A stretch of 52,390 nucleotides of DNA from Emcibacteraceae bacterium. GTDB lineage: Bacteria > Pseudomonadota > Alphaproteobacteria > Sphingomonadales > Emcibacteraceae. The DNA lies in the NCBI GenBank assembly GCA_028281625.1, contig JANQJN010000180.1:1-52390 (forward strand). The letters run 5' to 3'. Below, piece after piece: positions 29,297 to 37,573 of the stretch. Positions within the stretch are counted from its first letter, which is position 1; each line of letters opens with the position of its first letter. Position numbers and translations under genes: made by a program. The notes beneath the pieces are model-generated. The model saw only the letters and a program-made list of their open reading frames with translations. It did not search any database and was not told the DNA's origin.

Positions 29297-30032
29297 CGAC
29301 CAACTTGAGCGGTACGCCCGCCACATTATACTCAAGGAAGTTGGCGGACCCGGTCAGCAGAAATTAATGGCGGCCAAAGTACTGGTGATCGGTGCAGGTG
29401 GACTTGGCAGCCCGCTTCTCATGTATCTGGCAGCGGCTGGGGTGGGCACACTCGGCATCATCGATGACGACACAGTCGCGCTTAGCAATCTACAAAGACA
29501 AATTATTCATCAAACAATTGCCATTGGCACCGCAAAAACCGATAGCGCCATGAACACGTTGCGGACAGTTAATCCGGAAACCAACGTCGTCCTTCATACG
29601 GAACGATTGGAAGAAGGAAATGCTGAAGAGATCATCAGCCAGTATGACATTGTCGCTGACGGTTGTGATAATTTCACCACCCGGTTTCTGGTCAATGACA
29701 TCTGTCTTAAATTAAAGAAGCCTCTTGTTTCCGGTGCACTCAGTCAATTTGATGGCCAGCTCGCAACTTTTAAAGGATATGAAGCGGATCTTCCCTGTTA
29801 TCGCTGTCTGGTACCGGACCATCCAAGCGGGGTGCTCAGCTGCGCGGAAGCGGGGATATTGGGCGCGGTTGCCGGCGTGGTTGGAACCATGCAAGCCGTT
29901 GAAGTTCTTAAAGAAATATTGGGTTTGGGGGACAATCTTGCCGGAAGACTGCTTATTTATGATTCGCTTAGTACCACCAGCCGCAAGATTAAGCTTCCCA
30001 AGGATCCTGGCTGCAAACACTGCAATCCTTAA
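29283..30032 (+). CDS. moeB: MoeB/ThiF/HesA family adenylyltransferase (E1-like)
   Basis: Enzymes of this family adenylate the C-terminal glycine of MoaD or ThiS as the first step of sulfur transfer. The protein has 249 residues with the ATP-binding GAGGLGSP (37-44), DDDTVALSNLQRQ (61-73), the substrate segment ADGCDNFTTR, the region of the possible catalytic Cys187 (LSCAEAG), and two zinc CxxC pairs (C172/C175 and C244/C247). There is no rhodanese domain. It may be MoeB proper or a relative with another partner. The stop codon interlocks with that of the opposing dehydrogenase in TTAA. Confidence 0.87.
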   Translation: MALTDDQLERYARHIILKEVGGPGQQKLMAAKVLVIGAGGLGSPLLMYLAAAGVGTLGIIDDDTVALSNLQRQIIHQTIAIGTAKTDSAMNTLRTVNPETNVVLHTERLEEGNAEEIISQYDIVADGCDNFTTRFLVNDICLKLKKPLVSGALSQFDGQLATFKGYEADLPCYRCLVPDHPSGVLSCAEAGILGAVAGVVGTMQAVEVLKEILGLGDNLAGRLLIYDSLSTTSRKIKLPKDPGCKHCNP

Positions 30033-31015
30033 AGCCTGGCAAGCACCCTGTTTCGGGGGCTGTGCCCATCCACCAGTGTCTTGATATTGATCAGCACCAG
30101 CTCGCCCATGGCAATACGCGCTTCTTCAGTCGCGGATCCCATATGCGGCACCGCAACCACATTTTCAAGTGTGAAGAAACGCTCATCCACATGGGGCTCG
30201 TTTTCATAGACATCAAGACCGGCACCAGCGATGTGCTTTTCTTCTAGGGCCACGATCAGTGCCGCTTCATCAACCACATCCCCACGCGCCGTGTTGATGA
30301 GATACGCGTGCTTTTGCATCAGTCCGATGCGCCGCTTTGACATTATTTTTTGGGTGTCCGGGGTTGATGGGCAGTTAAGCGAAATCACATCCATTTGGGT
30401 AATCATCTGATCGAGGCTTCGCCAATATGTAGCACCTAATTCTTTTTCGGATGCCCCGTCAAGCTGACTCCGGTTGTGATAGTGAACTTCCAGTCCAAAC
30501 ACCTTCGCCCGAGAGGCCACCGCCTGACCAATGCGGCCCATACCGATGATGCCAAGATTTTTACCGCGGAGCTGCCGACCCAGCATTCCAGTGGGTGCCC
30601 ATTTTTCCCACTTTCCAGAGCGCAGTTCCCGCTCGCCTTCATTGGTACGGCGCATAATCGATAGCATAAGGGTGATTGCGATGTCTGCCGTGTCTTCGGT
30701 GAGTACGCCAGGTGTGTTGGTCACTGTTATCCCACGCGATTGCGCTGCCTTAAGATCAATATGATCAACGCCAACACCGAAATTGGCGAGCATGCGAAGA
30801 TTTTCTCCTGCGGAACCGATCACTTGTGCATCAATTTTGTCGGTCACCGTCGGCACCAGAATGTCGGCGCGCTGAACAGCATCAATGAGTTCCTCCCTGC
30901 TGAATAGATGATCATCCGCATTAAGTTCGACACGGAATAGCTTTTTCATTCGTTCTTCAACGTTCTCAGGAAGCTTTCGGGTAAGTATGACTAAGGGCTT
31001 CATATACATATCCAT
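30029..31015 (-). CDS. D-isomer specific 2-hydroxyacid dehydrogenase (glyoxylate/hydroxypyruvate reductase-like)
   Basis: The protein reduces 2-oxoacids such as glyoxylate or hydroxypyruvate with NAD(P)H. From the ATG at 31015 it has 328 residues; the open frame runs 27 codons further without a plausible ribosome site. The NAD-binding GMGRIGQAVA lies near residue 153, and the catalytic set is Arg in NTARGDVVDE, Glu in YENEP and His in PHMGSAT. The N-terminal KPLVILTRKLPE and GVGVDHIDL fit the GyaR/GRHPR group. The coenzyme and exact substrate cannot be fixed by eye. Confidence 0.9.
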   Translation of the reverse strand: MDMYMKPLVILTRKLPENVEERMKKLFRVELNADDHLFSREELIDAVQRADILVPTVTDKIDAQVIGSAGENLRMLANFGVGVDHIDLKAAQSRGITVTNTPGVLTEDTADIAITLMLSIMRRTNEGERELRSGKWEKWAPTGMLGRQLRGKNLGIIGMGRIGQAVASRAKVFGLEVHYHNRSQLDGASEKELGATYWRSLDQMITQMDVISLNCPSTPDTQKIMSKRRIGLMQKHAYLINTARGDVVDEAALIVALEEKHIAGAGLDVYENEPHVDERFFTLENVVAVPHMGSATEEARIAMGELVLINIKTLVDGHSPRNRVLARL

Positions 31016-31131
31016 TGTGGTTTGGCCGCGAGTATATTTTCCAGAATTCCCGCTGACAACGAAAAACCATTCTTGACGGCGAAACGAAAAACACACATAA
31101 GAAAGATGAACAGATTTAATATTTTAGTGCC

Positions 31132-31647
31132 ATGTCCAAATTCGTCACATTCATACTGCTAGCGTTTTTCGCCTTGAACCCCACTTCGACCGCTTCTGCA
31201 CAAATGACCGCGCCAGAGCAAGTTATGGGAGCGTCCGGCTATCCGCTGCCACGGTTTATGTCGCTTGATGATGATGTTACCAACATGCGTACTGGCCCAG
31301 GCCTCGAGTATCCAATCGACTGGATCTATATGAAGGAAGATTATCCCCTAAAGGTCATTGCAGAATATGGCAACTGGTTTAAGGTGATTGACATTGATGG
31401 TTCCACAGGCTGGATCCTTCGGCACCTTTTATCCCTGAAGCGCACTGCAATCATTACAAATGGTCCACAGAGGCTCGTAAAATCACCAGAAGAACCAAAT
31501 GCGGTTACTGTTATTGCCGAACAAGATGTGCTGGGAACGGTTTTATCCTGCGCAAACGACTGGTGCGAAATGGAAGTAGGTGGCCTTAACGGCTGGATTG
31601 AAAGTAAAAATTTATGGGGCGCCCTGGATCAGGAAGCCTTTGACTAG
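31132..31647 (+). CDS. Exported SH3-domain protein
   Basis: A signal peptide (FVTFILLAFFALNPTS, cleavage near ASAQ) is followed by a bacterial SH3-type domain with the motif NMRTGPGLEYPIDWIY and GSTGWILRHLLS, and then a second, weaker SH3-like repeat with GGLNGWIESKNLWG. Such proteins act at the cell wall or periplasm. Two cysteines (LSCANDWC) may form a disulfide. It is divergent from the hydroxyacid dehydrogenase, and its stop interlocks with that of irr in CTAG. Confidence 0.88.
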   Translation: MSKFVTFILLAFFALNPTSTASAQMTAPEQVMGASGYPLPRFMSLDDDVTNMRTGPGLEYPIDWIYMKEDYPLKVIAEYGNWFKVIDIDGSTGWILRHLLSLKRTAIITNGPQRLVKSPEEPNAVTVIAEQDVLGTVLSCANDWCEMEVGGLNGWIESKNLWGALDQEAFD

Positions 31648-32060
31648 GTGTTTTCGTCTTCCATATGAACGACGACGCTAACGCCGCTGATTTTTTTACC
31701 GGCTGGAACATCCGGCAATGCCGAAATTACAAGCTCTTCCGCAGAAACGTCTTTCAGTTTTTCTTCATCTTTAAAATAAATATGATGATGATCGCCGATG
31801 TTGGTGTCGAAATAGGTGCGACTGCTGTCAACGATCACTTCTTTCAAGATCCCTGCTTCGGTGAATTGATGAAGCGTATTATAAACGGTCGCGAGGGAGA
31901 CCTTAGCACCAGTTTCGGTGACCTCATGATGCAGAACTTCTGCTGTAACATGACGGTCCTCACCATCAAACAAGAGTTTCGCAAGCGCAAGCCTTTGCCG
32001 GGTTGGCCTCAGGCCAACATCCTGCAAACATCTAAGTGCTTTTGAATAGGGTCTTGTCAT
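31644..32060 (-). CDS. irr: Fur-family iron response regulator Irr
   Basis: Irr controls iron and heme genes in Alphaproteobacteria in response to heme status. The protein has 138 residues: an N-terminal winged helix with GLRPTRQRLALAKLLF and SLATVYNTLHQFTEAGI, and a C-terminal dimer domain with FDTNIGDHHHIYF, whose three histidines (91-93) are the heme-linked HxH region of Irr. The Cys-Pro heme-regulatory motif of Bradyrhizobium Irr is not present. The CxxC zinc sites of Fur are also absent, which supports Irr over Fur. Purine-rich GAGAG precedes the ATG. Confidence 0.92.
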   Translation of the reverse strand: MTRPYSKALRCLQDVGLRPTRQRLALAKLLFDGEDRHVTAEVLHHEVTETGAKVSLATVYNTLHQFTEAGILKEVIVDSSRTYFDTNIGDHHHIYFKDEEKLKDVSAEELVISALPDVPAGKKISGVSVVVHMEDENT

Positions 32061-32136
32061 AGCGTCTCTCTATAAAACTATTAAACGAGCTTATATGCTA
32101 CACGTTAATAAATCTTTTATCAAGCAGGCCAGTATG

Positions 32137-33540
32137 TTAGTCGCCAGTCGCGATCCGTTCCATCAATTCTTTAACTGTTGGAATAAAGCCATTGCTGTAG
32201 AATGGATCTGTCGCAAAATTAAAGGCCGAATGGCCAGCAAACATAAGGTTTGTATCAAGCGACGCACCGTGCGCAATATCCATCAGCGATTTCTGAATAC
32301 AGAAGCTTCTTGGATCCGCGCCGCGTCCGGTTGAATAATTTGTATCCGGGTTTTGTGACCAGTTTGAAAACTTACACTGGCTCAAGCAGCCCATACAATT
32401 TTTCTGATCGGTTCGGATCTCATCGGCTTTATCAGCATCCACAAGAATGATGGTATCTTCCGGTGTGCGCATTGAGGTATCATAGCCCTGCTCCACCCAC
32501 TGCATTACTTTCGCCTTGTCGTCTTCTTTAACGAAGTATTTTTTCTTGCCGATCTGAACTTCGGTATTAAAGGCTTCATCCACACCGGCTTTTCGGCGGA
32601 ACTCCACCTGACGTTCTGACCGGCCTTCAAGTTCCTTCAGGAGATCATTACGAACAGCAGATGAATAAAATCCTGTTGGACTAAAGCGGTGAAGCAGCAC
32701 ATCCCCTTCTTTTAGGGTCATTAGCCGGTCTTTCCACCCCTGCGGAATCGGGCTTTCTTTGGTGAGCAGCGGTCTTGTTCCAAACTGGAAAGCAATTTTA
32801 CCGATTTCAGGATTATCAAACCAGTGGGCCCAGTCACGAAGATACCAGACGCCGCCCGCCATCAGTATCGGAACATTTTCAAGGCCGAACTTGTTCATCA
32901 TGGTGCGAAGCGCAACCACACGAGGATAAGGATCCTGCGGGGCGCGCGGATCTTCCGCATTGGAAAGGCCGTTATGGCCACCAGCCAGCCATGGATCTTC
33001 ATACACAACCCCACCGAGCCATTCACCAAAATTTTTATAGGCCCGTTTCCAAAGAATTCCGAAAGCGCGGGCCGACGAAATGATCGGATGGAAAAATACC
33101 TTATGATTGGCGGCTATTTCAGCAAGTTTATACGGCATTCCTGCGCCACAGGTAATACCATGAACGAGTCCCTTCGTGCGGTTAAGAACACCTTCCAAGA
33201 CCGGTTCTGCGCCACCCATTTCCCAAAGCACGTTGATGTGTATGCGACCTTTGCCGCCAGCAATGTCATGAGCGTCCTGTACTTGCCGAACTCCCCCATC
33301 GATACCATACTGGATTAGTTCTGCATGACGTTCAATACGGGTCTTTCCATAATAAATCTGCGGAATAACGTCACCATTTTCGTCAAAATTATCTGCATTC
33401 ACACAGGATACCGTGCCAACACCACCTGCTGCCGCCCATGCTCCAGCACTGGCACCGTTTGTGGCAGAGATCCCTTTACCTCCCTCCACGAGTGGAAGGA
33501 CGTCACTACCTGATATATTTAAAGACTCTAACGCTTTCAT
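32137..33540 (-). CDS. Nitronate monooxygenase-like flavoprotein with C-terminal cysteine cluster
   Basis: This 467-residue protein belongs to the nitronate monooxygenase / 2-nitropropane dioxygenase family of FMN TIM-barrel enzymes. Family landmarks are the GGKGISATNGASAGAWAAAG start, GITCGAGMPYKL (about 128-139), GGHNGLSN and PILMAGGVW with FQFGTRP. The C-terminal part carries Cys382, Cys385 and Cys389 (CMGCLSQC) plus Cys414, as in the 4Fe-4S site of 2,4-dienoyl-CoA reductase, so an iron-sulfur cluster is likely. Most characterised family members lack this. AAGGG precedes the ATG. It follows pnp on the same strand, after two hairpins and no terminator. Confidence 0.85.
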   Translation of the reverse strand: MKALESLNISGSDVLPLVEGGKGISATNGASAGAWAAAGGVGTVSCVNADNFDENGDVIPQIYYGKTRIERHAELIQYGIDGGVRQVQDAHDIAGGKGRIHINVLWEMGGAEPVLEGVLNRTKGLVHGITCGAGMPYKLAEIAANHKVFFHPIISSARAFGILWKRAYKNFGEWLGGVVYEDPWLAGGHNGLSNAEDPRAPQDPYPRVVALRTMMNKFGLENVPILMAGGVWYLRDWAHWFDNPEIGKIAFQFGTRPLLTKESPIPQGWKDRLMTLKEGDVLLHRFSPTGFYSSAVRNDLLKELEGRSERQVEFRRKAGVDEAFNTEVQIGKKKYFVKEDDKAKVMQWVEQGYDTSMRTPEDTIILVDADKADEIRTDQKNCMGCLSQCKFSNWSQNPDTNYSTGRGADPRSFCIQKSLMDIAHGASLDTNLMFAGHSAFNFATDPFYSNGFIPTVKELMERIATGD

Positions 33541-33552
33541 ATTATCCCTTCG

Positions 33553-33600
33553 CCGTAAACTCCCATTTACGGTCCGGATGCAATCCCCGTCTGCATCCGG
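33553..33600 (-). promoter_or_regulatory. Two tandem hairpins between pnp and the nitronate monooxygenase-like gene
   Basis: On the minus strand the first hairpin has perfect 9-bp arms (CCGGATGCA/TGCATCCGG, loop of 9). One base later comes a second with 7-bp arms (CCGTAAA/TTTACGG, loop of 6). No T-tract follows either, so they look like mRNA-stabilising or processing structures rather than terminators. Confidence 0.6.
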
Positions 33601-33624
33601 TTACGCTATACTGTTTAACGATCC

Positions 33625-35751
33625 TTAGTCGTCGTCGCCGGAAGCGTCGTCGTTTTCTTTGGCTTCGTCGTTTATAACCGCCTTCATGCTGAGACGCACT
33701 TTACCACGGTCATCGATCCCCAAGACTTTAACCTTAACGGTTTCGCCTTCTTTTACAACATCTGTGACTTGCTTCACGCGTTCGTTAGCCATTTCACTGA
33801 TGTGTACAAGACCGTCTTTGCTTCCCAGGAAGTTCACAAATGCACCGAAGTCAACGGTCTTAACAACCTTACCTTCGTATGTTTTGCCCACTTCTGGTTC
33901 CGCAACGATGCCATTGATCCAGTCAAGAGCTGCTTTAATGGCTGCGCCATCTGGTGAGGATACATTAACAACACCGTCATCATCAATATCAACCTTGGCA
34001 CCGGTTACTTCGCAGATTTCACGAATAACCTTACCGCCAGTACCGATGATTTCGCGGATTTTGTCTTTCTTAACTTGAAGCGTTTCAATGCGCGGTGCGT
34101 GTTCACTCATTTCTTCGCGAGCACCGTCTAGCGCTTTGTTCATACTGTCAAGAATGGTTGCGCGGCCGCCTTTGGCCTGCTCAAGCGCCACTTTCATAAT
34201 ATCTTCAGTGATACCGGTAATTTTAATATCCATCTGAAGCGATGTGATCCCTTCAGTTGTACCGGCCACTTTGAAGTCCATATCACCAAGATGATCTTCA
34301 TCACCCAGGATATCGGAAAGCACCGCATAATCATCGCCTTCTTTAATAAGGCCCATTGCGATACCGGAAACCGGACGTTTGATCGGAACACCTGCATCCA
34401 TCATGGAAAGGGACGCGCCACAAACGGTCGCCATGGATGATGAACCATTTGATTCAGTGATTTCAGAAACCACACGAATTGTATATGGGAATTCTTCTTT
34501 TGATGGCAGAACCGCGTGTACCGCACGCCAAGCAAGTTTACCGTGACCAACTTCGCGGCGGCCGGTAAAGCCCATGCGGCCAGCCTCACCAACAGAGTAA
34601 GGTGGGAAGTTGTAGTGAAGCATGAAGCTGCGTTTATAGGTTCCGGTTAAGGCATCAATGAACTGCTCATCATCGGCTGTACCAAGGGTGGTCACACAAA
34701 TGGACTGTGTTTCACCGCGGGTAAAGAGTGCCGAACCATGGGTTCTTGGTAAGATATTTACTTCACCAATTACCTGCCGAACTGTATCAAGATCACGACC
34801 ATCAATACGCTTGCCGGTTTTAATAATGTCGCCGCGAACAATGTCTTTTTCAAGATTCTTTAGAATTCCGCCAATCAGATTTTTCTGTTCTTCATCGCTT
34901 TCTTCAACGAATTTTTCCTCAACGGCGTCTTTCACTTCTGAAATTTTTCCAACACGCGCTTGCTTGTCTGTTTCAGCGTAAGCATCACGAAGACCTGCTT
35001 CAGCCATCTTGCTGATGTCAGCGATCAGTGCGCTATGGTCTTCTTCTTCCGGAAGCTCCCACGGATCGTTTGCAGCCACTTCAGCAAGCTCAATGATCGC
35101 GTCAATCACAACCTGCATTTCAGCATGGCCAAACATCACCGCACCGAGCATAATTTCTTCGGAAAGTTCGTTTGCTTCGGATTCAACCATCAGAACCGCG
35201 TCACGGGTACCTGCAACAACCAGGTCCAAATCAGATTCTTCAAGCTGTTCTTCGGTTGGATTTAGGACATATTCACCGTCGATATAGCCAACGCGCGCGC
35301 CGGCAATCGGGCCCATAAACGGAAGACCGGAAAGGGTCAGCGCGGCACTGGTGCCAACGATTGCGACGATGTCAGGGTTATTTTCAAGGTCGTGGCTCAT
35401 TACTGTAGCGGCCACTAGAGTTTCATTTTTGAATGATGAAACAAAAAGCGGGCGGATTGGACGGTCAATAAGACGACAGATTAGTATCTCATCTTCAGAC
35501 GGACGTCCTTCGCGTTTAAAAAAACCGCCAGGTATTTTACCGGCGGAATATGCTTTTTCCTGATAGTGAACTGTGAGTGGGAAGAAATCGGCACCAGCTT
35601 TTGCTTTCTTCGCGGCTGTTACCGCTGTGAATACTGATGTTTCTCCGTAGGTTACCATAACGGCCCCTGCCGCCTGGCGGGCGATATGCCCTGTTTCGAT
35701 TACCAATTGGCGTCCGCCCCAGGTAATTTCTTTTTTATGTATATCAAACAT
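33625..35751 (-). CDS. pnp: Polynucleotide phosphorylase
   Basis: PNPase is a phosphate-dependent 3'-5' exoribonuclease and part of the RNA degradosome. It has 708 residues: two RNase PH domains ([21 protein letters not shown] and later GERGE-like regions around [16 protein letters not shown]), an alpha-helical linker, a KH domain with [15 protein letters not shown] (about 553-615) and an S1 domain with [14 protein letters not shown] (about 620-690). The C-terminus is acidic. A hairpin-bearing leader separates it from rpsO. Confidence 0.98.
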   Translation of the reverse strand: MFDIHKKEITWGGRQLVIETGHIARQAAGAVMVTYGETSVFTAVTAAKKAKAGADFFPLTVHYQEKAYSAGKIPGGFFKREGRPSEDEILICRLIDRPIRPLFVSSFKNETLVAATVMSHDLENNPDIVAIVGTSAALTLSGLPFMGPIAGARVGYIDGEYVLNPTEEQLEESDLDLVVAGTRDAVLMVESEANELSEEIMLGAVMFGHAEMQVVIDAIIELAEVAANDPWELPEEEDHSALIADISKMAEAGLRDAYAETDKQARVGKISEVKDAVEEKFVEESDEEQKNLIGGILKNLEKDIVRGDIIKTGKRIDGRDLDTVRQVIGEVNILPRTHGSALFTRGETQSICVTTLGTADDEQFIDALTGTYKRSFMLHYNFPPYSVGEAGRMGFTGRREVGHGKLAWRAVHAVLPSKEEFPYTIRVVSEITESNGSSSMATVCGASLSMMDAGVPIKRPVSGIAMGLIKEGDDYAVLSDILGDEDHLGDMDFKVAGTTEGITSLQMDIKITGITEDIMKVALEQAKGGRATILDSMNKALDGAREEMSEHAPRIETLQVKKDKIREIIGTGGKVIREICEVTGAKVDIDDDGVVNVSSPDGAAIKAALDWINGIVAEPEVGKTYEGKVVKTVDFGAFVNFLGSKDGLVHISEMANERVKQVTDVVKEGETVKVKVLGIDDRGKVRLSMKAVINDEAKENDDASGDDD

Positions 35752-35793
35752 ATATATTTCTCTTACTTTCTTCGGCTATTAATTTTTTGGTCT

Positions 35794-35822
35794 GTGGGTC
35801 CAGGGCCCATCCCCGGACCCAC
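35794..35822 (-). promoter_or_regulatory. Long hairpin in the pnp leader
   Basis: GTGGGTCC and GGACCCAC pair perfectly, with an inner GGG/CCC stem separated by a one-base internal loop. It lies 43 bases before the pnp start and is not followed by T on the minus strand. In E. coli a hairpin at this place is cut by RNase III and lets PNPase repress its own mRNA; the same role is plausible here. Confidence 0.65.
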
Positions 35823-35877
35823 GGATCAAAAAGCCTTTTGCATGACCCCTATGGCCACGCATTCATATATTCTTTTC

Positions 35878-36147
35878 TTACTTACGTAGACCAAGGCTGC
35901 CGATCAGTGCTTGATAACGGCCTTCGTCTTTCTTTTTAAGATAATCAAGCAATTTGCGGCGCTTGTTCACAAGCATCAATAGACCGCGACGGGAATGATT
36001 ATCTTTTTTGTGTGATTTAAAGTGCTCAGTGAGATGAACAATTCTGTGTGTCAGGATCGCAACCTGAACTTCCGGGGAACCTGTATCACCATCCTTGATG
36101 GCATACTCTTTAATAAGTTCCTGCTTTTTTTCTGCAGTAATCGACAT
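35878..36147 (-). CDS. rpsO: 30S ribosomal protein S15
   Basis: S15 binds the central domain of 16S rRNA. It has 89 residues, the normal length, with [15 protein letters not shown] at the start and the rRNA-binding segment [32 protein letters not shown] precedes the ATG. It lies between truB and pnp, as in most proteobacteria. Confidence 0.98.
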   Translation of the reverse strand: MSITAEKKQELIKEYAIKDGDTGSPEVQVAILTHRIVHLTEHFKSHKKDNHSRRGLLMLVNKRRKLLDYLKKKDEGRYQALIGSLGLRK

Positions 36148-36170
36148 CGATAACTCCTATAGAATTTAAG

Positions 36171-37091
36171 TTACAAATTAAAAACGCGCACCGGTTTCAA
36201 ATATTCGTCGTTAATTTCACAAAGGGCGATTAAAGTATCACCCTTCATGGCCTTCAGCATTTGACCTTGTGAGCGAGAAGAGGTGAAACACTTTTCCAAA
36301 TCTTTCAGCGGAATAAATCCACCATTTTTTAGATAGTTTGCTTGCTCTTTTGTTACGGCCAGTGCCAAGATGTCGTCCAGCACGGTCACAACATTAAGAA
36401 TCCACTCTTCAAGCGGCGCACTATGTACTAATTCTTCCAGCTTTACCAGCGAAATCGACACCGATAAATCAAATGACCCCACTTTCGTGCGCCGAAGGTG
36501 AGAAATATGGCCGAAAGTGCCCAGTTTCAGCGCCAAATCGCGCCCAAGTGAACGCACATAAGTTCCTTTTGAGCAGGTCATTTCGAAGGTTGCTTCGTCT
36601 TGCATCGCGTTCAAAAGCTTAAGATCAAAGATCTCCACCTCCCGCTCCTTCATTTCCACCTCTTCACCGGCGCGGGCTAAATCATAGGCACGCTTGCCGT
36701 CAATCTTGATCGCGCTGAAGGCTGGCGGGGCCTGTTTTATCTTTCCTAGAAAGGCCGGGATCGCATTACTGATTTCCTGCTCGGTGGGCCTGACGTCACT
36801 TCTATCTATGACCTCACCTTCAACATCGTCTGTGGTGCGAGCCTCCCCCCATTTTACGGTAAATTCATAGGTTTTTTCAGCACCCATGATAAAAGGGATT
36901 GTTTTGGTAGCTTCGCCAAAGGCTATTGGGAGCACGCCCGTCGCGAGTGGATCAAGCGTTCCCGCATGACCAACTTTCTGTGCTTTGGTGAGGTACCGGC
37001 ACTTGCCGACCACTTTGGTTGAGCCCATACCGTAAGGCTTATCAATTACAAGCCAACCGTCAACTTTGTTGCCTTTGCGCTTGCGTGCCAT
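36171..37091 (-). CDS. truB: tRNA pseudouridine(55) synthase TruB
   Basis: TruB makes pseudouridine 55 in the T-loop of tRNAs. The protein has 306 residues. The catalytic Asp is in HAGTLDPLATGVL (about 42-54), with YEFTVKWGEARTTDDVEG, the RAYDLAR motif and the SKGTYVRSLGRDLA stretch of the family. The C-terminal PUA-like part (residue 245 onward) is present. It lies 5 bases after rbfA and 23 before rpsO. Confidence 0.96.
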   Translation of the reverse strand: MARKRKGNKVDGWLVIDKPYGMGSTKVVGKCRYLTKAQKVGHAGTLDPLATGVLPIAFGEATKTIPFIMGAEKTYEFTVKWGEARTTDDVEGEVIDRSDVRPTEQEISNAIPAFLGKIKQAPPAFSAIKIDGKRAYDLARAGEEVEMKEREVEIFDLKLLNAMQDEATFEMTCSKGTYVRSLGRDLALKLGTFGHISHLRRTKVGSFDLSVSISLVKLEELVHSAPLEEWILNVVTVLDDILALAVTKEQANYLKNGGFIPLKDLEKCFTSSRSQGQMLKAMKGDTLIALCEINDEYLKPVRVFNL

Positions 37092-37096
37092 GACGC

Positions 37097-37504
37097 CTAG
37101 TCGGCTTCTTTCTTCTGAAGGTCCTGCGCCACGTGGGCACTGTTCAAAAGCGCTTCGATATGGTCGGCTTCATGGAAGCTGTGGTCAGAGCTGAACTTGA
37201 GATTGGGCAGATACTTCATCCGCACCATCTTGGACAGCTGGCCGCGGATGAATTTACTATTGAAATTAAGCGCTTCAACAATCTCTTCTTCATTGATACC
37301 GCCAAGGGGCATAACGAAAACTGTGGCATTGCGAAGATCCGGGCTACAGCGTACTTCGGTGACTGTTACCGACGCATTATCAAGGGCTTCGTCCCTGATT
37401 TCGCCGCGGGACAAAATTTCCGCTAGTGCGTGGCGAATATTTTCACCAACCCGCAGAACACGGGTGCTAGGTCCACCATCATTTGAAAATCTTGATTTCA
37501 CCAT
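37097..37504 (-). CDS. rbfA: 30S ribosome-binding factor RbfA
   Basis: RbfA helps mature the 5' end of 16S rRNA and the small subunit. It has 135 residues with the KH-like fold features RVGENIRHALAEIL, VTVTEVRCSPDLRNATVFV and LNFNSKFIRGQLSKMVRMKYLPNLKF. AAGGAT lies before the ATG. It is separated from infB by 69 bases containing a hairpin. Confidence 0.95.
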   Translation of the reverse strand: MVKSRFSNDGGPSTRVLRVGENIRHALAEILSRGEIRDEALDNASVTVTEVRCSPDLRNATVFVMPLGGINEEEIVEALNFNSKFIRGQLSKMVRMKYLPNLKFSSDHSFHEADHIEALLNSAHVAQDLQKKEAD

Positions 37505-37525
37505 TTTGATATCCTTAAGAACAAA

Positions 37526-37552
37526 CGGCTTCCCGTGTATAGCGGAAAGCCG
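37526..37552 (-). promoter_or_regulatory. Hairpin between infB and rbfA, with a T-rich tail
   Basis: CGGCTT and AAGCCG (extended by CC/GG past one bulged base) form a stem that on the minus strand is followed by TTTGTTCTT. It resembles a weak or partial terminator, or a processing site, inside the operon. It starts 21 bases after the infB stop. Confidence 0.5.
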
Positions 37553-37573
37553 ATTAAGATCTATTTTTCCCGC

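Noticed and set aside
33659..34078. 139-codon plus-strand open frame opposite pnp
   Set aside because: It is antisense to the conserved KH and S1 coding region of pnp, with no start signals.
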